Origin: DATLNF01 sp035536235
GTDB lineage: Bacteria; Actinomycetota; Actinomycetes; BP-191
NCBI GenBank assembly: GCA_035536235.1
Contig: DATLOQ010000005.1
Span: 1-21,595, forward strand
DNA length: 21,595 nt
Direction: 5' to 3'
Every line of letters begins with the position of its first letter. Within the stretch, counting starts at the first letter, position 1. This document shows positions 6,877 through 13,629 of this stretch, one piece after another. Below the pieces are notes generated by a model. It ran no database searches. It saw only the letters and a program-made list of their open reading frames with translations, and had not been told where the DNA came from. The position numbers and the translations under genes were made by a program.

Positions 6877-8490
6877 ATGGCCGACGCGAAGGTGAATGGC
6901 CGCCTGGTCGCCGACCGCTACCTGCTCGAGGAGCAGGTGGGCCGTGGCGGCATGGGCGTGGTCTGGCGTGCCCAGGACCAGCTGCTCGGCCGCGCTGTGG
7001 CGGTGAAGGAGGTCCACCTTCAGCCCGGTCTCACCGATGAGGAGCGCCACGGCGTTCAGCAGCGGGTGATGCGCGAGGCGCGCGCCGCCGCGTCGCTCAA
7101 CCACGTCGGTGCCGTCACGGTGTACGACGTGGTCGAGGACTCCGAGCAGGCGTTCATCGTCATGGAGCTCATCGAGGCGCCCACCCTGGCCGACCTCGTC
7201 GCGGACCGTGGGCCGCTGCCCGCCGCGGAGGTCGCGGCGATCGGTGTCGCCATCTGCGACGTGCTGGCCGTGGCGCATGACCGCGGCATCGTGCATCGCG
7301 ATCTCAAGCCGGCAAACGTCCTCGTCGCCGACGCGGGCGTCAAGCTGACCGACTTCGGCATCGCCACGGTGAAGGACGACCCCCGGCTCACCTCGACCGG
7401 CATCGTCCTCGGCTCGCCGTCGTACATCGCGCCGGAGCAGGCCCGCGGACACCAGGTCACCGCCGCCACTGACATGTGGGGGCTCGGCGCGACGCTGTGC
7501 TACTCCGTCACCGGACGGCCGCCGTTCGACCGCGGAGAGGCGATTGCGACGCTGACCGCCGTCGCCCACGACGAGCTCGAGATGGACCCGATGACTGGCG
7601 CGCTGACACCAGTGCTGCTGCAGCTGCTGGACAAGGATCCCCTGGCGCGGCCGGACGCGGCGCAGGTTCGCGCGGAGCTCGCGCGGGTTGCTGCCGGAGC
7701 GGCCTCTTCCACGATGCTGATGCCGGCGGTGGCACCCGCGACGGTTCCGGTCTCCCTCCCGGCAGAAGCCACCATCGAGACGCCTCGGGTTGTCGCCCCG
7801 CCCGAGGAGGACGTGAGCGCCCCACCGCGGCGGCGTTCCGTCGTCCCCGCGCTGCTGGTCGGCCTGCTGCTGCTCGGCGGGGTGGGGCTGGCGGCCAGCC
7901 AGCTCGCCGGAGACGACAAGGGCAACGCCCCGACGGGGGTGCTGGGGGAGAGCAGTGCGCCGTCGCCGTCTGGAGGCGCCGCGTCCAAGACCCCCGCTGC
8001 CACAGCTGCGCCACCCTCGGACGAGGCCCCGGCGGTGCCCGCGATCAACGAGCTGACGGAGATCTTCACCAACGAGAAGGCCGGCTACTCGCTGCGCTAC
8101 CCGCAGGGTTGGCAACAGGTGGAGCGCGCCGGCAACGCCTTGGACTTCCGCGAGCCGTCCACCGGCCGCTACCTCCGGATCGACTGGACCAACAAGCCCG
8201 GCGACGACGCGGTCGCGGACTGGGAGCGCCAGTCGCAGTCCTTCGGCGCCCGGCACGCTGACTATGAGGAGCTGCGCATCGAGCCGAAGAGCTTCCAAGG
8301 CTTCGACGGCGCGATCTGGGACTACCGATACTCCGACCGCGGAGCGCGGCTGCGGGCGTCGAACTTCGCCATCGTCACCGAGGACCGCGGCTTCGCGCTG
8401 AACTTCCAGACGCGCGAGATCGACTGGGACCGCTCGCAGAAGCTCTACGACCTCTTCGTCGCCTCGTTCGAGATCCTCGAGCGCGACTAG
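6877..8490 (+). CDS. Transmembrane Ser/Thr protein kinase with extracytoplasmic domain
   Basis: A 537-residue Pkn-type (Hanks) kinase. Cytoplasmic kinase domain: glycine loop GRGGMG (22-27), Lys44 in VAVKEV, catalytic HRDLKPAN with Asp142, DFG (159-161), activation-loop Thr172/Ser173/Thr174, and APE (185-187), so every catalytic residue is present. A Pro/Ala-rich juxtamembrane segment (275-320) leads to one membrane helix (about 322-343). A Ser/Ala/Pro-rich stalk (345-390) follows, then an outside domain of about 145 residues (INELTEIFTNEKAGYSLRYPQGW onward) that resembles PsbP-like or Mog1-like small sensor folds. It has no PASTA repeats, so it is not the PknB cell-wall type. By family knowledge it phosphorylates cytoplasmic proteins in response to an external cue, here unknown. 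msrA follows after 106 bp with hairpins between, so the two are not tightly coupled. Confidence 0.93.
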   Translation: MADAKVNGRLVADRYLLEEQVGRGGMGVVWRAQDQLLGRAVAVKEVHLQPGLTDEERHGVQQRVMREARAAASLNHVGAVTVYDVVEDSEQAFIVMELIEAPTLADLVADRGPLPAAEVAAIGVAICDVLAVAHDRGIVHRDLKPANVLVADAGVKLTDFGIATVKDDPRLTSTGIVLGSPSYIAPEQARGHQVTAATDMWGLGATLCYSVTGRPPFDRGEAIATLTAVAHDELEMDPMTGALTPVLLQLLDKDPLARPDAAQVRAELARVAAGAASSTMLMPAVAPATVPVSLPAEATIETPRVVAPPEEDVSAPPRRRSVVPALLVGLLLLGGVGLAASQLAGDDKGNAPTGVLGESSAPSPSGGAASKTPAATAAPPSDEAPAVPAINELTEIFTNEKAGYSLRYPQGWQQVERAGNALDFREPSTGRYLRIDWTNKPGDDAVADWERQSQSFGARHADYEELRIEPKSFQGFDGAIWDYRYSDRGARLRASNFAIVTEDRGFALNFQTREIDWDRSQKLYDLFVASFEILERD

Positions 8491-8521
8491 CGGCGACCCG
8501 GTGCGGACGTCATCGATCGGT

Positions 8522-8577
8522 AGCCCCTAGGTTGGAACGTGCCGGCCCGTCTAGGGGTTGGTAGTAGCAACAGCCCC
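8522..8577 (+). promoter_or_regulatory. Two overlapping hairpins between kinase gene and msrA
   Basis: Stem 1 pairs cccctag (8524-8530) with ctagggg (8551-8557); two more outer pairs are possible if one G-T pair is allowed. Stem 2 pairs ggggttg (8554-8560) with caac plus cccc (8568-8571 and 8574-8577), with a 2-nt bulge. Both use 8554-8557, so they exclude each other. Stem 1 may end kinase transcription and stem 2 may lie in the msrA leader. A TANNNT match, taggtt, lies at 8528-8533 and could be the msrA -10. Confidence 0.35.
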
Positions 8578-8596
8578 ACGACCTCCGAGGTGACCT

Positions 8597-9244
8597 GTGT
8601 TGTTCAGCCGTTCGAAGACTCAGCTCGTCGATCCGGAGCAGGCGCTGCCCGGCCGCGACACCGCGGTGGCGGTGCCGGCCCAGCACTTCGTGCTCGGTAC
8701 GCCCTTGCGCCCGCCGTACCCGGACGGCATGGAGGTCGCGGTCGTCGGGCTCGGCTGCTTCTGGGGTGCCGAGCGCGTCTTCTGGCAGCTCGACGGGGTG
8801 CACTCGACGTCGGTGGGCTACGCCGGCGGCTACACCCCCAACCCGACGTACGAAGAAGTGTGCTCGGGTCGCACCGGGCACACCGAGGTCGTCCAGGTCG
8901 TCTTCGACCCGGCGGTGATCTCCTACGCCGAGCTGCTGAGGGTCTTCTTCGAGAGCCACGACCCGACGCAGGGCATGCGGCAGGGCAACGACACCGGCAC
9001 GCAGTACCGGTCCGCGATCTACACCACGACCGACGAGCAGGCGCAGGTGGCGAAGGAAGCGCGGGAGAGCTACGAGCCGGTGCTGCGCAAGGCCGGCTAC
9101 GGCGCGATCACCACCGAGATCGTGCCGGCGGGGGAGTACTACTTCGCCGAGGACTACCACCAGCAGTACCTCGCCAAGAACCCGCGCGGCTACTGCGGCA
9201 TCGGCGGCACGGGAGTCTCCTGCCCGGTCGGCCTCGCCACCTAG
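8597..9244 (+). CDS. msrA: Peptide-methionine (S)-S-oxide reductase MsrA
   Basis: A 215-residue cytoplasmic enzyme that reduces the S-epimer of methionine sulfoxide in oxidised proteins, using thioredoxin or a similar reductant. The family motif GCFWG holds catalytic Cys54, followed by the conserved VGYAGG, GHTEVVQVVFDP and GNDTGTQYRS segments. Two further cysteines near the end, Cys200 (GYCGIGGTG) and Cys209 (SCPVG), are the likely resolving cysteines. The N-terminal 45 residues before the domain also match long bacterial MsrA proteins (VDPEQALPGR). The start is GTG 8597, with GAGG about 6 nt upstream. It lies between the Ser/Thr kinase and the methyltransferase-sulfurtransferase operon in the same direction, 22 nt before the latter, so read-through into it is possible. 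MsrB is not present here. Confidence 0.96.
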   Translation: MLFSRSKTQLVDPEQALPGRDTAVAVPAQHFVLGTPLRPPYPDGMEVAVVGLGCFWGAERVFWQLDGVHSTSVGYAGGYTPNPTYEEVCSGRTGHTEVVQVVFDPAVISYAELLRVFFESHDPTQGMRQGNDTGTQYRSAIYTTTDEQAQVAKEARESYEPVLRKAGYGAITTEIVPAGEYYFAEDYHQQYLAKNPRGYCGIGGTGVSCPVGLAT

Positions 9245-9266
9245 CCCCACCGCGGGGGCAACTTCG

Positions 9267-10151
9267 GTGAGAACATCTGCACAACCGAGCAAGAAGACGC
9301 CATTGATCGTCGATCGGGGTGGCGGGTTGGGGGTCGCGTCGGATGTCGCGGTGGACGATCCGGACGACCCGCGGCTCATCGACTACCGATCGCTCACCGA
9401 CGTCGAGCTGCGGGTCCGGTATGAAGGCGACGTGGGCGTGTTCATCGCTGAGGGTCCGCTCGCCGTCCGGGAGCTGCTGACCTCGCCGTACGACGTCCGC
9501 TCGGTGCTCGTCACGCCGAGCCACCACGCCAAGCTGGGTGCGGCCCTCGACGGATTGCGAGCGCCCGTCTACGTCGCCAGCGAGCAAGTCCTCGACGCTA
9601 TCGCGGGCTTCCACCTGCACCGCGGAGCGTTGGCCTGCGGCGTACGCCGGGAGCTGCCGAGCATCTCCGACGTGCTGGCGACGGCGCGGGTGGTCTGCGT
9701 GCTCGAGCGGATCAACGACCACGAGAACCTCGGTGCGATCTTCCGCAACGCGCGCGCGCTCGGCGTCGACGCGGTGCTGCTGTGCCCCGAGTGCTGCGAC
9801 CCCTTCTACCGGCGGGCCATCCGCGTCTCGATGGGCCACCTGCTGCACGTCCCGATCGCGCGGACGCTGAGCCTGCCGGCGGCTCTGGGCCAGCTGCACG
9901 ACGCCGGCTTCACGACCGTGGCGCTGACGCCGGACCCGTCGGCCGAGCCGGTCCATTACCTCGACGGGCTCCGCGGTCATCGGGTCGCGCTGCTGCTCGG
10001 TGCAGAGGGTCCCGGCCTGCGCGCGACGACGCAGGCTGGGGCGACCCGGCGAGTGCGGATCCCCATGCGACCCGACGTCGACTCGCTCAATGTCGGGACG
10101 GCAGCAGCGATCGCCTTCCACCGGCTGCTCGCCGAGGAGCCGCTCGCATGA
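9267..10151 (+). CDS. TrmH/SpoU-family RNA 2'-O-methyltransferase
   Basis: A SpoU-class (SPOUT) enzyme that transfers methyl from S-adenosylmethionine to a ribose 2'-OH of tRNA or rRNA. The N-terminal part (about residues 35-115, YRSLTDVELRVRYEGDVGVF onward) is the substrate-binding domain. The three SpoU motifs are motif 1 NDHENLGAIFRNARALG (about 151-167), motif 2 LLLGAEGPGL and motif 3 DSLNVGTAAAIAFHRLL. The knotted C-terminal half is complete and the length (294) is normal. The start is uncertain: GTG 9267 has a GGGGG run 8 nt upstream, while GTG 9351 would match shorter homologues that begin near VDDPDDPRL. The stop overlaps the start of the sulfurtransferase gene (ATGA at 10148-10151), so the two should be translationally coupled. 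The target nucleotide cannot be read from sequence. Confidence 0.9.
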   Translation: MRTSAQPSKKTPLIVDRGGGLGVASDVAVDDPDDPRLIDYRSLTDVELRVRYEGDVGVFIAEGPLAVRELLTSPYDVRSVLVTPSHHAKLGAALDGLRAPVYVASEQVLDAIAGFHLHRGALACGVRRELPSISDVLATARVVCVLERINDHENLGAIFRNARALGVDAVLLCPECCDPFYRRAIRVSMGHLLHVPIARTLSLPAALGQLHDAGFTTVALTPDPSAEPVHYLDGLRGHRVALLLGAEGPGLRATTQAGATRRVRIPMRPDVDSLNVGTAAAIAFHRLLAEEPLA

Positions 10152-10999
10152 CCGGACCACTGATGACGACCGCCGAGCTCGCCGCGCTGATCGACGCGGA
10201 GGCGGCGGTGACGGTCCTCGACGTGCGGTGGCGGCTGATGGGCCCGCCGGCGTACGACGACCATGTGTCCGGGAGGATCCCCGGCGCCGCCTTCGTCGAC
10301 CTCGCGCGGGACCTCGCCGCGCCACCCGGAGTCGGCGGGCGCCACCCCCTACCCGCCCGCGGCGACTTCGAGGCGGCGATGCGCCGCAGTGGAGTCTCGA
10401 ACGACGTCCCGGTCGTCGTGTACGACGACGCCGACGGCACCAGCGCCGCACGTGCCTGGTGGCTGCTGCGCCACCACGGCCACCCCGACGTCCGCCTCCT
10501 CGACGGCGGCTGGCGGGCGTGGCTGGCGGAGGGCCGGCCCACCGAGTCCGGCCAGCCGGCGCCCGCCGTCGAGGGCGACTTCCGCGTCGGCGACGGGGTG
10601 CTGCCGGTGCTCGACGTCGCGGGGGCCGCGGCCCTCGCCCGTGACGGAGTGCTCCTCGACGCGCGGGCGGCGGAGCGTTACCGCGGCGAGGTCGAGCCGA
10701 TCGACCCGGTGGCCGGCCACATCCCGGGCGCGGTCAGCGCGCCGACTACTGCCAGCGTGACCTCCGATGGTCGCTTCCACGACCCGGCCGCGCTGCGCGA
10801 GAAGTTCGCCGCGCTCGGCATCGGCCGCGGTACCGACGTGGGCGTCTACTGCGGCTCCGGCGTCACCGCGGCGCATGAGGTGCTGGCGCTCGAGCTCGCG
10901 GGCATCCGCGGTGCGCTCTATCCCGGGTCGTGGAGCGAGTGGGTGCGTGACCCGTCGCGCCCCGTCGCGACCGGCGATGGCGCACAATCGAGCCCATGA
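10148..10999 (+). CDS. sseA: Rhodanese: 3-mercaptopyruvate sulfurtransferase type
   Basis: A 283-residue protein of two rhodanese domains, near the length of E. coli SseA. The N-terminal domain has lost the cysteine (VYDDADGTSA at its active loop) and is structural. The C-terminal domain carries the active loop CGSGVT with Cys235 as persulfide carrier. CGSGVT is the loop of mercaptopyruvate sulfurtransferases, while thiosulfate enzymes usually have Arg in second place, so mercaptopyruvate is the likelier donor. Other family marks are GRIPGAAFVDL, LLDGGWRAWL and GHIPGAVSAP. The start ATG lies inside the stop of the methyltransferase gene, and its own stop overlaps the DUF3039 start (ATGA at 10996-10999). 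The gene thus sits in the middle of a coupled three-gene operon. It could supply sulfane sulfur for cofactors, tRNA thiolation or cyanide detoxification; the sequence does not decide. Confidence 0.93.
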   Translation: MTGPLMTTAELAALIDAEAAVTVLDVRWRLMGPPAYDDHVSGRIPGAAFVDLARDLAAPPGVGGRHPLPARGDFEAAMRRSGVSNDVPVVVYDDADGTSAARAWWLLRHHGHPDVRLLDGGWRAWLAEGRPTESGQPAPAVEGDFRVGDGVLPVLDVAGAAALARDGVLLDARAAERYRGEVEPIDPVAGHIPGAVSAPTTASVTSDGRFHDPAALREKFAALGIGRGTDVGVYCGSGVTAAHEVLALELAGIRGALYPGSWSEWVRDPSRPVATGDGAQSSP

Positions 11000-11223
11000 G
11001 CACCCGCACCGACGTCGTACCGGACCTGCAGCGTGACGACACCGACAACATCGTCTTCCACTACGTCGACAAGGCGAAGATCGTGCAGAGCGCGGTCCTC
11101 GGCGACGTCGTGACGGCCTTGTGCGGCGCCGTCTTCCCGGTGACCCGCTCGGCCAAGCCGGGCTCGCCGGTCTGCCCGGCCTGCCGGGACCTGATGGAGA
11201 TGCTGCGCAGCCTCGGCAGCTAG
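10996..11223 (+). CDS. DUF3039 family small protein
   Basis: A 75-residue protein of the actinobacteria-restricted DUF3039 family, function unknown. His22 (NIVFHYV), Cys43 (TALCGAVF) and the CxxC pair Cys60/Cys63 (VCPACRDL) form a plausible single zinc site; this is inference from spacing. It has no signal or membrane segment. Its ATG overlaps the sulfurtransferase stop, so it is translated from the same operon. Its TAG stop shares the tetramer CTAG (11220-11223) with the stop of the convergent SDR gene. The gene order suggests a link to sulfur transfer or RNA modification, but the neighbours of this family elsewhere should be checked before leaning on that. Confidence 0.9.
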   Translation: MSTRTDVVPDLQRDDTDNIVFHYVDKAKIVQSAVLGDVVTALCGAVFPVTRSAKPGSPVCPACRDLMEMLRSLGS

Positions 11224-11996
11224 CCTGGCCGGCGCAGCAGCCGGCCTTCCATGCCACCGGCGACGGTGATCACTTGCCCGGTGATGTGCCCGGCCGTGAC
11301 GTCGGAGGCCAGGAAGGCCACGGCGTGCGCGATGTCGTCCACCGTCGCCACCTTGCCCAGCGACATGGTCGCCGTGACCCGGGCGACGTCGGCCGGGTCG
11401 AGCCGACCGGCGGTCATCGGCGACACCGTCCACCCGGGAGCGACGACGTTGACCCGCGCGAGCGGCGCGATCCGGCCGAGCTCGTTCTTCAGGCTGAGCA
11501 GCAGACCGCCGGAGATCGCCGCTTTCGCTGCGGCGTAGTCGCCGTGCCCGGCTTCGCCGAAGAGCCCTGCCGTGCTGGCCACCATCACCAGCGAGCCGTG
11601 GCCAGTGGTCGCGACGTGCCGTAGGTAGGCGCGTGCCGTCAGGAAGGTCGCTGTCAGGTTGGTGTCGAGGGTGGACCGCCAGCGCTCCAGCGACATGTCG
11701 GCGACGGCCGTGTCAGGAGCGGGCCAGGCACCCGCGTTGGCGACGCAGACGTCCAGGCGGCCCAGCGCTTCGACGGCAGCTGGCACGAGAGCATCAGCTG
11801 CGGACTCGTCGGTCAGGTCGGCGGCGAGCGGCACTCCGCCCACCTCGTCGGCCAGCGCTTGCGCAGCCTGGCCGCTCGAGCGGTAGTGCACCGCCACCCG
11901 GGCACCCTCAGCGGCGAGCAGCCGGACTATCGCCGTACCGATGCCCCCCGCGCCGCCCGTGACGAGCACGCCGGCACCCTGCAGCCCGAGATCCAT
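11220..11996 (-). CDS. SDR-family NAD(P)-dependent oxidoreductase
   Basis: A 258-residue classical short-chain dehydrogenase/reductase. Rossmann motif TGGAGGIG (13-20), NAG (87-89), and the catalytic triad Ser141 (VASTAG), Tyr154 and Lys158 (YAAAK) are all present, followed by APGWTVSPM and the usual C-terminal ITVAGGME segment. It oxidises or reduces an alcohol/ketone pair with NAD(P)(H) in the cytoplasm; many such proteins are annotated FabG-like, but the substrate is not evident. The residue after the second strand (HYRSS) contains an Arg, leaning towards NADP. On the minus strand TAGTGT lies 9 nt before the ATG, with no Shine-Dalgarno sequence, suggesting a near-leaderless mRNA. It is convergent with DUF3039 (stops overlapping) and divergent from the rhomboid gene, 56 bp apart. 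Confidence 0.93.
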   Translation of the reverse strand: MDLGLQGAGVLVTGGAGGIGTAIVRLLAAEGARVAVHYRSSGQAAQALADEVGGVPLAADLTDESAADALVPAAVEALGRLDVCVANAGAWPAPDTAVADMSLERWRSTLDTNLTATFLTARAYLRHVATTGHGSLVMVASTAGLFGEAGHGDYAAAKAAISGGLLLSLKNELGRIAPLARVNVVAPGWTVSPMTAGRLDPADVARVTATMSLGKVATVDDIAHAVAFLASDVTAGHITGQVITVAGGMEGRLLRRPG

Positions 11997-12005
11997 GGTG
12001 TCGCC

Positions 12006-12011
12006 ACACTA
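12006..12011 (-). promoter_or_regulatory. -10 element (TAGTGT) of the SDR gene
   Basis: On the minus strand TAGTGT fits TANNNT and ends 9 nt before the SDR ATG at 11996. It lies in the 56-bp divergent region shared with the rhomboid gene, where the opposite strand carries GATGAT (12040-12045) 7 nt before the rhomboid ATG. Confidence 0.45.
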
Positions 12012-12052
12012 GTTGCCGGGCGCCACCTGCTCGTGAGGGGATGATCACGCGC

Positions 12053-12841
12053 ATGGTCATCCCCGTGCACGACGACAACCCCACTCATCGCCGGCCGTGG
12101 GTCACCTACCTCCTGATCCTTCTCAACGTCGTCGTGTTCTTCCAGGAGCCGATCGCGCAGTCGCCGATCCCCGGTGAGACCCCGGCGGCCCAGGCCTGCC
12201 GGCAGGAGGCGTTCTTCCGCGAGTACGCCGCCATCCCGCAGGAGGTGGTGACCAACGACCCGCTCGACACGACCGCCGGCGCCGCCTCGCCCGCGGGTGG
12301 GTGCACGGAAGTGGAGCCGGACTACGACAAGTCGCCCGCGCTATCCGTGCTCTACGCGATGTTCCTGCACGGCGGGCTGCTGCACCTGCTCGGCAACATG
12401 CTCTTCCTCTGGGTCTTCGGCAACAACGTCGAGGACCGGCTGGGGCGGCTGCGCTACCTGGCCTGCTACCTGGCTTGGGGCTATGTCGCGACGTACGTCT
12501 TCGCCTTCGCCTTCCGCGACTCCACCACGGTGCTGATCGGCGCCTCCGGGGCGGTCGCCGGAGTGCTCGGCGCCTACCTCAAGCTCTTCCCGCGGGCCCG
12601 GGTGCTCAGCCTGGTGCCCTTCCTGCTCTTCTTCCCGTTCCGGCTGCCGGCCTGGCTGGTGCTCGGCTCGTGGTTCGCGCTGCAGTACGGCTACTCGCGA
12701 GGCGCGGGTCTCACCGAGGGCAGCGGCGTGGCGTACCTCGCCCATGTGGCGGGCTTCGTCGCGGGCTTCGTCACGCTGTTCCTGCTGCGCACCACAGGGG
12801 GGCAGCGGCCCGGCGTACGGCGTGGCAGGCTGGCCTCATGA
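12053..12841 (+). CDS. Rhomboid-family intramembrane serine protease
   Basis: A 262-residue polytopic membrane protein that should cut substrates within the membrane. From ATG 12053, helices are seen at about 14-32 (TYLLILLNVVVFF), 97-124, 132-155, 158-175, 180-208 and 226-247. The catalytic dyad is Ser165 in IGASGAVAG and His231 in LAHVAGF; LLHLLGNMLFLWVFG supplies the conserved Asn. A periplasmic-side loop of about 65 residues follows helix 1 and holds two cysteines (ACRQ and GGCTE) that could pair. I prefer ATG 12053 (MVIPVHDDNPT) to the in-frame ATG 12041, which touches the AGGGG run with no spacing; GATGAT 7 nt upstream may act as a leaderless -10. The stop overlaps the start of the HhH-GPD gene (ATGA at 12838-12841), implying coupled translation. 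No substrate is apparent. Confidence 0.92.
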   Translation: MVIPVHDDNPTHRRPWVTYLLILLNVVVFFQEPIAQSPIPGETPAAQACRQEAFFREYAAIPQEVVTNDPLDTTAGAASPAGGCTEVEPDYDKSPALSVLYAMFLHGGLLHLLGNMLFLWVFGNNVEDRLGRLRYLACYLAWGYVATYVFAFAFRDSTTVLIGASGAVAGVLGAYLKLFPRARVLSLVPFLLFFPFRLPAWLVLGSWFALQYGYSRGAGLTEGSGVAYLAHVAGFVAGFVTLFLLRTTGGQRPGVRRGRLAS

Positions 12842-13506
12842 CGCCGGCTGCCCCTGCCATCTGCCTCGCTCAAGAGCCCGAGGCGGACGCGCTCCTCACC
12901 CGCGACCCGCTCGCGCTGCTGATCGGGATGGTGCTCGACCAGCAGTTCCCGCTGGAGCGCGCGTTCGCCGGGCCGTGGGTGCTGACCCAGCGGCTCGGCC
13001 ACACCCCGGATGCGGCGGAGCTGGCGTCGTACGACCCCGGCGCCCTCGCTGCCGTCTTCGCGAAGCCGCCGTGCATCCACCGGTTCCCCGGCTCGATGGC
13101 GGCGCGGGTGCAGCAGATGTGCGCCCGGGTGGTCGAGGAGTACGGCGGCGACGCAGCGGCGGTGTGGGCTGGTGCCGGCTCGGGCGAGGAGCTGCTGTCG
13201 CGGCTGCGCGCCCTGCCCGGTTTCGGCGAGCAGAAGGCGAGAATCTTTGTGGCCCTGCTGGGCAAGCAGCTCGGCGTGCGTCCTCCCGGCTGGCGCGAGG
13301 CGGCCGGCATCTACGGCGAGGACGGTGCCAGGCGCTCGGTCGCCGACATCGTGGGCCCCGACTCACTGCTCGAGGTGCGCGCCTACAAGCAGCAGATGAA
13401 GGCAGCCGCGAAGCAGGCGAGTGCGGCCTCGCCGAGCAGCACCGCGAGCCCGCGCTCAGCTGCAAAGCAGGCCGCCGCGAAGCCGCGGTCGAAGCGCAAG
13501 CCCTGA
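12838..13506 (+). CDS. HhH-GPD-type base excision repair family protein
   Basis: A 222-residue protein of the uncharacterised actinobacterial HhH-GPD family (TIGR03252-like), related to DNA glycosylases of the EndoIII/AlkA superfamily. The N-terminal part has the family phrase LLIGMVLDQQFPLERAFAGP (about 24-43), the middle is all-helical, and the helix-hairpin-helix is LPGFGEQKARIFVALLGKQLG (about 126-146). After the hairpin I cannot point with confidence to the catalytic Asp of classical glycosylases, so activity is open. The last 34 residues are a Lys/Ala/Ser/Pro tail (AAKQAS to PRSKRKP) that may add non-specific DNA affinity. Its ATG lies in the stop of the rhomboid gene, so the two are coupled despite unrelated functions. 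A convergent hairpin follows the stop. Confidence 0.88.
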   Translation: MTPAAPAICLAQEPEADALLTRDPLALLIGMVLDQQFPLERAFAGPWVLTQRLGHTPDAAELASYDPGALAAVFAKPPCIHRFPGSMAARVQQMCARVVEEYGGDAAAVWAGAGSGEELLSRLRALPGFGEQKARIFVALLGKQLGVRPPGWREAAGIYGEDGARRSVADIVGPDSLLEVRAYKQQMKAAAKQASAASPSSTASPRSAAKQAAAKPRSKRKP

Positions 13507-13555
13507 CGGCGATGTCGCCGGCCCTCCTGCCGAACTGTGCGACGCAGTCAGTGTG

Positions 13556-13577
13556 GTGCGGGGCGGGACCCCCGCAC
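13556..13577. terminator. GC hairpin between convergent genes
   Basis: gtgcgggg and ccccgcac form a perfect 8-bp stem with a 6-nt loop. It lies in the 123-bp gap between the stops of the HhH-GPD gene (13506) and the patatin-like gene (13630), so a bidirectional terminator is likely. No T-run is present. A smaller inverted repeat, ggcga tg tcgcc, follows the HhH-GPD stop at 13508-13519. Confidence 0.55.
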
Positions 13578-13629
13578 GGTCCGCGGCGGACGAGCTTGCT
13601 GGACCGAGAGATCTCACCGTCGCACCTCG

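Noticed and set aside
12041..12052. ATG 12041 as rhomboid start
   Set aside because: It abuts the AGGGG run with no spacing; ATG 12053 fits the family N-terminus better. It remains an alternative.
13530..13550. Third copy of the 75-bp repeat suggested by aactgtgcg
   Set aside because: Only nine bases match; the rest of the unit is absent.
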